A DNA stretch of 64,000 nt from Coniochaeta sp. PMI_546 (Eukaryota; Ascomycota; Sordariomycetes; Coniochaetales; Coniochaetaceae): NCBI GenBank assembly GCA_021432605.1, contig MU271148.1:2476364-2540363 (forward strand), given 5' to 3'. Below the pieces are notes generated by a model. It made no database searches and had not been told where the DNA came from. It saw only the letters and a program-made list of their open reading frames with translations. Below, piece by piece: positions 35,123 through 46,692 of this stretch. Within the stretch, counting starts at the first letter, position 1; each line of letters begins with the position of its first letter. The translations under genes were made by a program, and so were the position numbers.

Positions 35123-36173
35123 ATGTTGTTTCAAGACTTCCTCGATGCGGCTCTAGCCTTTTTCCTTGGTGCTGATGCAGTCTCTCCGGGAGCTGACGCA
35201 GTTCCCCCGGGGGCGGTTAAGGTAGCGCCTGAGGGGACTTGTATTACTCCAGTCCTGTACGAGGGTTCACCAGCTGGATACATGATAAACGTCAGCGGCA
35301 GTAGGTCTGCCCGCATTATACCTCGAACCCAAGCTGATCACCCAAAGCACAAATGTATGTGACTGAACCGAAGGGGCACGTGAAAAAGGGACATGGAATA
35401 CTGTATCTCTCAGATGTGCTGGGGCTTGCCGCCCCGGACAACCTCATGTAAGCTCCAGATAACCTCCCTATCCTCCGAAGACAAGAATCAGCCGCTGAGT
35501 CCACCTTAGTCTGGCGGACAGCTTCGCTCGACAGGGTTACTTCGTTCTCGCTCCGGATCTCTATCAAGGCCACCCAGCTCCTGATGACCACGACCGGCCG
35601 GACCTGGGATTCAACGCTACAGAATTCCTGAACCGTCATCCTATCTCCATCACCGATCCTGTCGTCGAGCTTGCAATCAAGACCATGCGGACAACATTCA
35701 ACATCACAAAGGTTGCGTCAGCGGGCTACTGCTTCGGTGCCAAATACACATTCCGATTTTCCACGGCAGAGAAAGCTGCTGCGGGGCTCGGAGTCGATGT
35801 GATCGTCGTCGCTCACCCAACCAATGTGACGGACGATGAGATCAAGGCCAGAGTGGCGCCAGCAAGCGTTGCGGCAGGACGTATGTCGCTCCCTCCTTGC
35901 TTGTTTTCTCCGTTTCACTAGTCTGACAGACAGACGGGACGCTAACGATACCTAGAGTACGACATGTACATGCCCGAGCAGAGGAGGTGGCAGATCGAGT
36001 CAGCTCTGCTGGCAACCAACTACGGGGCTTCGATGGATCTCTACTCTGATGTGCCACACGGATTCGCTATCCGCGTCAACCTGTCCGATCCTGTGGCGAG
36101 GTTCGTGAAGCAAGAGGTCTTTAATCAGCACATCACCTGGCTGGATTACTGGATGCCCCAAGTCTCGGGTTAG
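35123..36173 (+). CDS. dienelactone hydrolase family protein
   Basis: Exons are 35123-35300, 35348-35447, 35510-35880 and 35956-36173, giving 288 residues. It has the alpha/beta-hydrolase fold with a Cys-Asp-His triad: Cys167 in AGYCFGAKY, Asp219 in YDMYMP and His251 in DVPHGFAIR. Supporting landmarks are ILYLSDVLGLAAPDN, LADSFARQGYFVLAPDLYQG and LSDPVARFVKQEVF. Substrates of fungal family members are mostly unknown esters or lactones. The N-terminal part contains three imperfect seven-residue units (GADAVSP, GADAVPP, GAVKVAP), which is unusual for the family. Intron 1 is only 47 nt. A TATA box lies 84 nt upstream. Confidence 0.82.
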
Positions 36174-36819
36174 TACATAACGAAGTGATTATATGTAGAT
36201 AGGGCGTCAGTGCCTTCGTTGACGTGGGCGACGAACTGTTGTCCATCAAGAGAGACATCCTGCAATCAACACGCTTCATAAGCTGAGAGTCGTGCCTTTA
36301 TCGGCTAGGTGTATCTATCTCTTTCTACAGTAACAAACCAATTCAAGATTCAGACACAACAGCGTTTGAACGTGAGGGCGAAGATCAGGTTTCCGTAATG
36401 GAAATGAGTAATTGATGCTAAAAATCAGCCAACTAACCACATACATATAGTACTATAATCCTGTACCGAGCTTACAATGGCTAGCTCGGACTGTACCTAG
36501 TAGCTCGTACAGCTCCTACAGGCAGGTTGAGAATGTGGCATTGGCGATGAGATACCAACGCACTAATTCTCTTCACTCCAGCACGGATGTCAAGTCCTCT
36601 GCGAAGCTGATATATCGGTGGCCCTGGCAATGTTCATATTGCAGTGGCGTTGGCCAAATCCAAGTTTCCAGGGCTCATCAGCTTCATGCAACGAGGGTTT
36701 CCTCCTGCTGCTCTGTGCTCGAATTGACGAGCATTGTTACGTCACGTCAAACATTGATTCTCTAGATCAATCTATAGCTGCGACGTATTTCAATCACAAT
36801 GGTTTCTCACATATTCAGT
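36174..36819. other. convergent intergenic region
   Basis: 3' ends of the dienelactone hydrolase gene and the large helicase-AAA+ gene. Overlapping frames here are antisense continuations and not supported. Confidence 0.45.
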
Positions 36820-39800
36820 TTACAAATTCTGAAGCTGTCCGTCCGACACGAAGTGCGAGCCCCCAGCACATCGATACCCGCCACTCTGTGCGATCCAATG
36901 ATATCCCATGGGGCAGAGACCAGTGGCAGCAAGCTTTTGCTTCATGGCAGCTTGTTGTTTGCGCCGCTCCTCCTTTTCCTGCAACTTCTTGAGGATCTGC
37001 TCCCTCAACGCCTCCTGTCTGCGGCGCTCCTCCTCCTGGCGACGCCGTTCCTCTTCCTCCTTTACCAGTAGTCCCTGGATGACGAGATCTCTCGCAGCCT
37101 CGGTCGCAGCCTCCCGAGCCTTGATCAGTGCTTGAATTTCCTCTTCTTGAGCTATCTCGGCGGCTTTGTCTTTCTCCAGTTGCTCCCAGACCTCGTCGCT
37201 GACTCCTGCGTCTCGTTGTGCGTCTTGCGACGGGTCAGGTTTCGCTTGTTGCTTTCCAGACGTGCGAGGCTCTTGATCGGGCGGCGGGGCTGGCGCATCA
37301 TTTTGGGAAGTCTGGATGTTCGCCGTGGTTGCCGTTGTGGTTGAGAGCTGTGGCGGCGGCAAGCCGGGATGATGCTGAGTGCGAGGAAGGTCAAGCGTGT
37401 TTGTGTCTTGACTAAGACTTGTCCCTGACTTTGTATATTTGGTCCGACTTTCTCTCTCGTCAAACATGGCCTGCATTTCGGCCATGACGACATCCTCCTG
37501 TACAGCGACTATCGATCCTTTCTGTGCGCCCTTGATCGCCTTGTAAAAAACCTCTTGCGCTATGTTCTGGACGTCTCGAGCATTCGCCCAGCCGTCTTGA
37601 CCTCCAAGTCTAGTAAACCACTGCTTAACTTGGCCCATGAAAGCAGGAGTAGGAGCTTCAAGAATCGACAGGTCCAGATTGTGCCCCTCGGCTGAGATGC
37701 GCTTCTTCTGTCCTTGGAGCACTTTGCAGAGGAGATCGAAGCACTCGGCGGGCGTAAATGCGCGGAAGTCGATTGCTTCCGGGAAGCGAGATGTAAGCCC
37801 GGAGTTTATGGACATCAGGCGATTGATGTCCTTCTCGTAGCCAACCATAACAATTATCAGCTTTTTGGCATAAGTGTCCTTTGTTACGGCGTCCACGATT
37901 TCGTCTATTGCCTCCTTCGCAAACCGCCCGTCGCCTAACCTGTAAGCCTCGTCCACGAAGAGAACCCTGCCAAGAGCCTTGTCGAGCATCTGACGGACTT
38001 TGGGGCCGGTCTGGCCGACGTATTGTCCGATCAGATCGCTGGCAGAACATTCAATAACCTCCGTGGTAGCAAGGAAGCCCATGTCGTAGAACACCTTGCC
38101 AATCTTCTTGGCAGTTGTGGTCTTGCCTGTTCCCGGAGGGCCGCGGAAGAGGAAATTGAACGGAATGTTCTCCTTGGGGTCCAACCCCAGAAGCTTCACC
38201 GCCCTGACACGGTCTTGATATTCCTGCAGTTTGGCAACAACGTCTTCGGCACCAACGGTACCCTCAAACAGCTTCCGGATGTTCGTCTCAGCTCGCTCTG
38301 CCCGGTCGAAGTTCTCGTCAAAGTCCAGGGGCTCCAGTGTCTTCCGAGCCTTGGTCTCTCCTTTCGAGTATCGCGCTTGGTGACGAGCTTTCGCGGCATC
38401 GAGAAGAATGTCGATCTCACCGGCGTTGCCGAAGTTAGGACGGTTCCGCGCCCTGTTCAGCATTTCCTTCGCCACCGTCTTCGCCTGGCCAGTCGCCTCA
38501 AATCCTTGTTGCTTGAGCTTCAGGTTGAGGATCTGTTGAAGCTCGTCGTCCGAGAAATCCTCGAATATGAAGGCGGAGGAAAGAGGGAAGCGTCTGCTGA
38601 GTCCCGGATTCACATTTTGGAACATCTCCTCCATTTGACTTCGGTATCCGCAGAGAATAACCGCCCTGTCGTCACCAGGCACGCTCTGGACCTCGGCAAC
38701 AATGGTGTCGATGACGGCTCGTTTGAAATTGTCCGATGAGCCAGTACCTCCGGGGTACAGACCGTAGGCTTCGTCTATAACAAGGACCTTACCAACCGTT
38801 GCCGCCAAGATACCCTTGGTCTGTTGTTCCGAGTGCCCCACGAACGCGCCAACAAAGTCGGACGGGTTCTTGACCACGACTGTGGACCAGTTAGCGAATC
38901 ATTGAGATTATGACAGCTGGAGCAAAGAGCTTACCTTCGCCTTTCGATAGCAGACGGAGATGGACCAGGATTTGTCCCAGAAGCTTAGCGACAGTCGTTT
39001 TCCCGGTACCAGGGTTGCCGAGAAAGACTCTGTTGAGCGAGTACTGGACAATCGGTTCTCGAAGAAGTTCGCGTTGGTAGTTCTCGGCGAGCGTGTCAAC
39101 CAGTGATTTGATGGCGGTCCTGACCGAACCAAGGCCAACCATCCCCTGCAGTTTCGTCCAGGCCTCACAGTCCGCAAGGGCGCCTGATGGCTCGGGCCCG
39201 ATGAGATCTTCTTTAGTGAAGAGGAAGTCGTCAGGGGTTGTTCCTTTACTGCGCTCCCTTCTCAAACGGTCGGCTTGCCTGTCACCAATTCTCGACAACG
39301 TGTTCTCAACAGCCCTGGCGTTGCCGAATCCATCACTCCCGCGCCCGTATCCGATGCGGCGCGCAACGATGTCGGTGTATAGACCATCCAGACCGTCCTC
39401 GCACTTCATCGACCCATTGTACTTGGCGTGGATCTTCACCTTGAGTATGCGAAATAGTTCGTCATCGGTATAATCTGCAAACTTGAACTCCCTTGGAAAA
39501 CGACTTGGCAGGCCCGGATTGTGTGCGAAGAACGCCTCCATATTGCGGTTGTAACCCGCCAAGATGAACACAATCTTGCCTGTCAGGTTTTCCACCTCGG
39601 CCAGGAGGAAGTCAAGCACCGCTCCTCCACCAGGAGTCGAGGCGGAAGAAAGCTGATACGCCTCATCGATGAATACGACGCCACCTCCGTCGTTCTGAAT
39701 GTCGTCGAGGAGTTTCTTGCAGCCGGTGACGCCCATGTTTGCGAGCCTCGAGCCAGTTGTCTCCTCGAATCTAGAGCCAGGTATGACCCCGACAGAATTC

Positions 39801-42800
39801 AGGAACTTGCCATACAACCGAGCAACTGTGGTTTTTCCTTGTGGTCTCTGTCAGTCTCAAACATCGATATGTTATGGGAAATGCATAACTCACCTGTCCC
39901 TGGATTTCCTAGCAGGGAACAACTGAACCTCTCGGACTTGAGGCTCGAGTTTTGGCGTAGGATCGTGTCTACTTTTGACTTGACTGAGAGAAACTGCATT
40001 TTGACGTCTTCGAGACCGATCATCGCCATGAGCTCATCCAATGTCTTGCTCCTTGCTCCTTCCAGCTTCTTCAACTGCTCCCACTCGAACCTGGCAGTTC
40101 CGGGAACACCTTGGTCTTCGGCCGACGGCTTTGGCTCCGGAGTCTCGCTTGACTTCGGCTCGGATTCTGACTGTTTTCGTTGTGCGTCCTGCTGTTTTGT
40201 CCTCTCGACGGTCTCTTTGAGGGACTCGGCCTCTGCACGGCGCTGCTGAAGTGTTTTCTTTTGCTCCTCCTTTTCGGCTTCATATTTCAGAAGACGGCGT
40301 TGAAGGTCGAGGTCATCTTCGATATCCTGGAGCTCCTTCTTGTATGCTGCCTGTCGCTCCAGACGGTCTTTCTCCATCTGGAGATCTCGCTTAGCGCGAC
40401 GCTCAATCTCTTTGTCTTCCTGAGTGCACTTGGAGCAGGCTGCATTCCGCCTGCTGCATGCAACTCGCCGCGAGTGTTGCCGCGAGCAGACAACTTCCAC
40501 AGGTTCTGTGCATTCGACCTTCGAATGGTCTCGTATTCGATGACATCGCCGTTTACATTTATGTTTCTTGCATTTCAGGAGCTCGCCACTGAGAACACGT
40601 AAGTCGACGCCCAAAGTTGGAAAGTGAATGAACAAGCGGAAGACAGCGGCATAAGACGAGACAAGATATGGGTAGGGCTCAATGAGCCAACTCTAACGCA
40701 CCATGGTTCAGCGCAGCCTCCGTCTGGACAAAAGGTCTCAAAGTCGGCAGGTTCCTTGAGCAGGGCCGTGGTCTCTGGATGTTGTTCACACTTCACCGGA
40801 AGCCCGTCGTGAAGGTTGCCTTCACGTTTGAGCAATTCAAAGAATGGTACCCATGTATCTTGGCCACGTTTACTTTGCATGAAGGTCGCCATGTTGCCGA
40901 CGAGCACGAGGCAGTTGCGGGCTCTGGACAGCAGGACATTCAAGCGCTCGGGTGCAGCCATGAATCCGATGTCGCCAGACTCGTTACTCCGAGTAAGGGA
41001 TCCTATGACAATCTCGCTTTCCTCGCCTTGGTAGTTGTCTGCGAAGATGTTAGTTCCTCAAAGACATCAGAAGCGCCAAGTTCTTCCATGACAGATCGAA
41101 CGATCACACCACTGGACGACATCTCGTGCTAGTCTGACTCACCGATCGTAGAGATACGCAGCTGCTTCTGGGAGACCTTGGCTGCGGCTTCCGTGATCAG
41201 CCCAGCTCTGATTAGCTCGCTAGAATCCAGATCATTGAGTACTGGATCGACATCAGCACGGGTTTTCAGCATGTCGCGCAGAAGACGGAGCTGGCCAAGA
41301 TAGGGCGTCAGAACAACAATCTTGTCTGATGCATAGCCCTGTTGAATGAAGTACTTGACGCAATTAAGCACTATCTCGGCCTCAAATTCGTTCTTCTTGC
41401 TAGACTTGACGCTCGGATCACGTCTGTCAGCAAGTTCGTTCTCTGTCTGCTCTTGCTTGGCATGATTAAAGAAGACTACCCGTTGGCGGAGGCCTCTGAC
41501 GGGCTCTCGAGTTTTCGTCTTTTCATCGTCGAGGAGATCCGGATATGTCAGTTCTCGGACGAACAACGCAATCTCGGGGCACATCCGATGTTGTTTGCAA
41601 AGAGTGGTGTGGGGTGCTCCTTGAACGATCATTCTCTCAAACAGCGACATGTTGAGATTGTAGCCTCCTCCCTTCTCCACGGTGAGGGCGTAATTATTGA
41701 CCTTCGGCCGGAGTTGCTTGTGGTCGCCGATGAGGATCAGTTGTTTCACCGAATCCGAAAAGGCAGTCAGAACGTGGCTTTCCAGGATTTCTCCTGCTTC
41801 TTCCACCATGATCACATCGACCTCAGCACTGCGGATGAGTTCAATGTGTTTCGCGGCCGAGGTAGTCGTGCAGCCGATGACCTTCCTAGACTTGAGGATG
41901 CTGACTTTACCCTCGCTGAAGATATCTGTTCTGCGCTGCTGTATGTCATCAAACTCCTGTGCCAGACGCTGAACTCTTTTGACATGTTCTTGCATGAGTG
42001 CTTCCATCCACTTGGCTATCTTCGCTTGCCGAGCCGGCTGCGGCATCTCCCATACAGATCTGCAACTGACGTGAATCCGGTCGGCGAATATCCCAGGGCC
42101 TCTTCCTTGGCTCCATTCTTTGAAGAGGTAGTCGGGACCGACCTGTCTCCGATTTCTACCTGCGCGCCTCCACCCATCCTCCTCTGTCGGAACAAGAAGC
42201 GCTTCGTAAAACAGTCTGTCATCCTCAGAGAATTCGAGATGCTCGGAAATGACAACCCAGGACGGCGAGAAGCTGTTGTATTGACCGAAGGCTTTGGCAA
42301 GGTCTTGACCGAGCAGCGACGCACGCGCTTGAGAACTGTCGAGGATGGAACGAGATTCCAGGGAAAGCCTGGGTTTATTTCGTATCGCCGACAGCAGAAT
42401 CTGCGCCGTCTCCGGAGCACATTTGGACTTGGAACCTAGGCGCACCATTGATTCCCACGATATGCCCACATTATTTAGGTCTTTCAAAAACTGGCACAAG
42501 GCATGGTTTGTATAGCTGATGACAAGCACTCGCAAGCCGATCGCCTCCAGAATCCCAACGATAAGGGCTCCAATGAAGGACTTTCCAGTTCCTGTTGTTT
42601 GATGTGAGTATGAAACAGCTCATTAGGCTTGGATTGACGTACCTGGTGGACCTTGGATCTGGGTTACTGGATTTTCAAGGGCGCTGAGCAGGGATTCTGC
42701 CTGGGACTTGTCCAAACAAATCTTGTCGACGGCAGCAGGATTCTTACTGGGCAGGTTCAACGAGCCGTCAGGATGCCGGCTGGCCCGGATTTTTCCAAGC

Positions 42801-44137
42801 AGCTTTGCAATACGAGCCACCGGCTTGAAATCAGCGGCTGATGCATCTGGTTGGAGGAGCTGGCGGGAGAGGGGAAAGACGTTGATGCCCTTCAATCCTT
42901 TGAGAACTGGTTCATATGCGAACACGGGCGTGTCAACAAGCATGAAGCTGACACCCTGGACGCTCTTCAAGGCCAGCAAGGCCCGTTCGAACGACGGACC
43001 ATCCACGAACCGAAGCAGGACAACAGGCGGTGCACGAGCCAGAAGATCCTCGTTCCGTTCGACGAAGGCAAATCCGAAGATGGTCTTGTCTTTGCAGAGT
43101 ACGCCAAAGGCATCATGTCGCAGGAAGCTGGGATGGTCCTTCAAGTATGTCTTTCTTGCACCCGGGCTCTTGTCACGGAGGACTTCTAGTCCCTGATAGC
43201 AGGACACAGCCAAAGCACAGGTTTTGGGCCAGTCTTCCTCGCCATGGTTTACTCCGACAGGTCGGAGCTCTCCCAATGTCATAGCCCTGCGCCCTCGGTT
43301 CGGCTTCTTGCCCATGCCGACGTGGAGATCGTTCCGAAGCTCCGCCAGCATGTCCTCTCGGAGAAGACGGAACTGGTTATCAAGATGAACAGCGGCACGG
43401 CTAGCCTCGTCGACATCGAAGACCTCGTTCATCTTCCGGTAGAAAGGAAGTTCTGTGGAGAGGAACTCGTCGGTCGTGGGATAGATGGACACTTTCCGAA
43501 AGTCTTCGAAATCGTTGTCATGCCTTCCACCCGGAGCATACGCCGCGGGCGAGGAGCCAGGCGTGCACTTGGCCTCGAGAGCACGCTTGATCCGGTACCC
43601 GAATTCGCGGACCTCGTGAACTGACGCACCCACGAGGTTGTCGTCGGCAGCAATTGCTTTGATGTCCTCGAGCAAGTCTATTTCGGCGGTAGTTGGCATG
43701 GAAACAACCTCGCAAACGAGCCAAGCGAAGGGTAGAAAGCGGCCCACGGCGAGTTTGTGACCAAGAAACAGGTCCACAAGAGCCCTCCAAACAGTGGGCG
43801 GTTCGATTATTGCGACGAGAATGTCCTGCAAATATCGACCATTCGTGAGAGTCTTGATGGTCGGGTCCGAGAGGAAGTCAACGAGCTTCAATGTGTAGGT
43901 TTCGATGAAGGAGGGCGTGAGATCGGCTCGAACTGAGATCCGAACAGCATCTAAGCCTGCAGGCTTTGAGATGATTTTCTCAACACAAACTGTTGCTGGC
44001 TGTTGAATGCACATAGATTCGATAAACAACTGTGCATCGCTGGCGGATTTCAGTTGGCGTTTACCGTCAAGAACATCGCGGAAGAGGCGGTGCAGATGAC
44101 CTGCTCGACCGGAACTCTCCATGGCTGAAGACATCAT
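36820..44137 (-). CDS. NFX1/ZNFX1-like SF1 helicase fused to three CbbX-type AAA+ ATPases
   Basis: In reading order the exons are 44137-42643, 42591-41143, 41038-40702, 40588-39894, 39837-38935 and 38879-36820, giving 2312 residues. Residues 1-490 are a fungal-type N-terminal region. The SF1 helicase follows, with GPPGTGKS (Lys502), VEEAGE, GDHKQLRP, CKQHRMCP, NYQGEESEIVIGSLTRSN and NVLLSRARNCLVLVGN. Then come an NFX1-like Cys/His region (about 1094-1145), a charged coiled coil and three AAA+ modules of CbbX/SpoVK type. Their P-loops are GNPGTGKTT (1321-), GNPGTGKTT (1599-) and GPPGTGKTT (1873-). Their Walker B motifs are FIDEAYQL, VIDEAYGL and FVDEAYRL, and each ends in SRFP or SRRFP. The tail has an Arg/Glu coiled coil and a Cys motif. 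All four NTPase sites look intact. The role is unknown; RNA surveillance or defence is inference from ZNFX1/UPF1 relatives. ATGs at 44134 and 44122 are alternative starts. Confidence 0.88.
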
Positions 44138-45183
44138 GAAGAGAACTAACTCGTCCACTTTACTCAGGCAAACGTATATCAGAGTTGATATGTGATTTCT
44201 GCGAAGTAACACAACCTTTGAAGTCCAGTAGAAGGAGCAATCGATGATCCATCTGAGGTAGATATATACAAGAGCAACACCCAGGCTTCCAGCCAGTTAG
44301 TTCGATCGCCTGGGCATCTCTTCAGGCGCATTCTGTTGGTCGCTCTGTTTTGATGATAGGACTGCATGTTGGGCGGTGATTATGCAGGAGGCCGGCCACC
44401 ATTCATTCACCAGCGATTGATGTTGGTTTGTGAAAGATCATGCGTCAAGTGGGCTTGCCTGAAAGTTGCCTAGCCTTCTTCTAAGTGGTCGCTGAGATCG
44501 CAGTAGGCGAGTATGCATATCCTTATACACCTTTTGAGGTTAATATTCCACCTTCAGCATTGATCAAGATCAAACAATAGATACGATAACGCGATCAGAT
44601 TTTAGAAGTCTAATCAATCATAGGATAAGCTGGCGTCGATTGCAACACTCCATCTGTTTGCCTTTTTGCTGTCGTTTCGGCTGCAAGTCCATGATACAGA
44701 AACGGATCAGAGGTCTTTGACGTGGTGCCGCGCGCGGGTCTCAAGCTGAATGGCCTGTCACTGCCACCGAATTTGCCTGCCTACATTCCGAGGCCCTCGT
44801 TATGGGCCTCCGGCATGGGTGGCAGCCAACCAACATCGTGAAGGTAGGCAGACAGGCTGTCTCGTCGCACGAGATATGCACACGACGTGTCTTGAAGCCT
44901 TGTCAGGCACCTACCCCATAAAAGATACCAGAGCCTTACACGGATAGTTGCATAACCACAAACGCGCACCATAAGGTCGAACCACCTACCATAAGCCGAT
45001 GTGGTCCGCCATTTCCTGGCTTTGCCACAGGGATTCGATAGCTATATAGTGATGGTATGTCACGTACAGGGGGGCGGGAGCACTTTTGCTCTGTTCTTCG
45101 CAGTCCGTATTGAAACTGTGCTTTCATCTTGACCCTTACTCATCATCAGCTACTAGACAACTCAATTACACTCCCAGTCCAAC
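44138..45183. promoter_or_regulatory. divergent promoter region, helicase-AAA+ gene and 502-residue gene
   Basis: This 1.05-kb spacer lies between two divergent start codons. A TATATA-like TATATAGT at 45043-45050 is about 135 nt before the plus-strand ATG. No gene or repeat is seen. Confidence 0.4.
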
Positions 45184-46692
45184 ATGACTGACTACTGGAA
45201 GGGAAGGGGAAGGACATACCAGTCATCCAATCGATACTATCCCAAGAAGTCGATGACGGCGGCTCCCCTCGTGCCTTCTGTTCCATCGCCTCCTCTGGGC
45301 AAGCTAATCCAGTCGCTGAATAAATATGACCTCGAAAGGGATGCCAGAGCCTACACAGACAAGGCCAGTATCCAAGATTGTACTGTGGTCACTTCCTACA
45401 ACTGGCTGGACAAGAGCAACCCAACTATTGTCATTCCTGGTCAGTATTTCTCCTGTCCCAATCCCGAGCCGTCTCAGCAGTTGACATATCATCCAGGCAA
45501 ACCACCTCGCTGGATGCCGCTACCTGGAGAGATCAAGCTTGCTCAGGACTCAGGAGACTACTTCCGCGACAAGAACGGATCGAAGTATCCATTTCACCTA
45601 ATGGAGTCCACGGTCCTAGCTGCGCTGAGTCACAACCCTCACCTGCCAGCCGACTTTGACATTGTCGCTTGCTACAGCTCGCTTGGAAACTTGGTGCGGT
45701 TCCTCCTCGACAAGGACAAGTCATTCCGCATCCTTGTCCAGGTCGTGGACAACACGGTCTTCTTCGTGCGCAGAGAGAACTCGCCCACGGAGAAGCTCGA
45801 CGGCATCAAGGGCCATGGTCATACTTTCCCCGAGGCCTACACTGCCTGGGACCGGGAGGTGAAGGGGTCTGATACCAGCCACCGGATTCTCAAGTACCGC
45901 TTCGGCGGTCTGAGAATGCTCGTTCGTGCAGAGGCGGATGCCTACATCGCCGAAAAGACCGACGGCCCTCTCCCGCTTGGAAGTAGCAGATCTGCAGAGA
46001 AGAGGAGGGCTTCTCCCTCAACATCGACGACGACGACAGCAGACGTTACGCACCTTGGTCAACTCTTCGCAAAGCTCAACTCCACCCGCCAAGCATCTCC
46101 ACCCGTAACCCAATCCGCAACCAAGATAGACATCGTCGACGGCACCGGCCTTCCAGTGAACCAATCCCAGGTCTTGGAGATCAAGACCCGCGGCTTCTGG
46201 AAGAAGGACAAGGAAGACACCGTCGCCGAGGAGATGCCTAAGCTCTGGTTGGCTCAGATCCCCAACTTCGTCGTCGCCTACCACAACCAGGGTAAATTCG
46301 AGGCCGATATCCAGGTGCAAGACGTGAGGCCGCGGGTCGACCGGTGGGAGAAGCTGGCCAAGAGGGAGCTGGCCGCTTTTGCCGCGCTGCTGCACAAGGT
46401 TATGGCTGTGGTGAAGGAGAGACCAGATAAGAAGATTGAGTTGTGTCGTATTGGTCAGGGCCAGCTGGAGATCAGGGAGCAGCTTGCCGATGCGGGGGAG
46501 TTGCTGTCTGAGGAGATGAAGGGTAGGTGGAAGGATGGCCGGAAGAAGAGTGGAGAGACGGTTGATCCACTTACTGAGAAGGATGAGCAGGGGTCTGAGC
46601 TGGGTGTCGGTGATGTGGGTGCTTGGGATGATGAGAAAGACTGGACTTTCTGCTCGGATGAGTGCGGATATTGTGGATGTTGTAGGCGGTGA
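45184..46692 (+). CDS. fungal-specific protein of the family often mislabelled geranylgeranyl pyrophosphate synthetase
   Basis: This is a single-exon gene of 502 residues. Recognisable family landmarks are VVTSYNWLDKSNPTIVIPG, DYFRDKNGSKYPFHLMEST, DIVACYSSLGNLVRFLL, NTVFFVRRENSP, YRFGGLRMLVRAEADAYI, LWLAQIPNFVVAYHNQG, and a Cys-rich end (FCSDECGYCGCC). No polyprenyl synthase DDxxD motifs exist, so the database label is wrong for this protein. The EADAYI/FGGL core region recalls RAI1/DXO decapping nucleases, but that is only an impression. An Arg/Gly/Tyr-rich start and a low-complexity middle (about 275-310) flank the folded parts. It is divergent from the helicase-AAA+ gene across 1.05 kb, which may be functional or chance. 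Confidence 0.72.
   Translation: MTDYWKGRGRTYQSSNRYYPKKSMTAAPLVPSVPSPPLGKLIQSLNKYDLERDARAYTDKASIQDCTVVTSYNWLDKSNPTIVIPGQYFSCPNPEPSQQLTYHPGKPPRWMPLPGEIKLAQDSGDYFRDKNGSKYPFHLMESTVLAALSHNPHLPADFDIVACYSSLGNLVRFLLDKDKSFRILVQVVDNTVFFVRRENSPTEKLDGIKGHGHTFPEAYTAWDREVKGSDTSHRILKYRFGGLRMLVRAEADAYIAEKTDGPLPLGSSRSAEKRRASPSTSTTTTADVTHLGQLFAKLNSTRQASPPVTQSATKIDIVDGTGLPVNQSQVLEIKTRGFWKKDKEDTVAEEMPKLWLAQIPNFVVAYHNQGKFEADIQVQDVRPRVDRWEKLAKRELAAFAALLHKVMAVVKERPDKKIELCRIGQGQLEIREQLADAGELLSEEMKGRWKDGRKKSGETVDPLTEKDEQGSELGVGDVGAWDDEKDWTFCSDECGYCGCCRR

Noticed and set aside
41342-42439. 365-codon open frame on the plus strand
   Set aside because: It is antisense to the helicase exon that carries SF1 motifs; its own translation shows no recognisable family.
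45184-46692. Geranylgeranyl pyrophosphate synthase
   Set aside because: This label is often given to the family, but the protein has no DDxxD motifs or polyprenyl synthase fold pattern.
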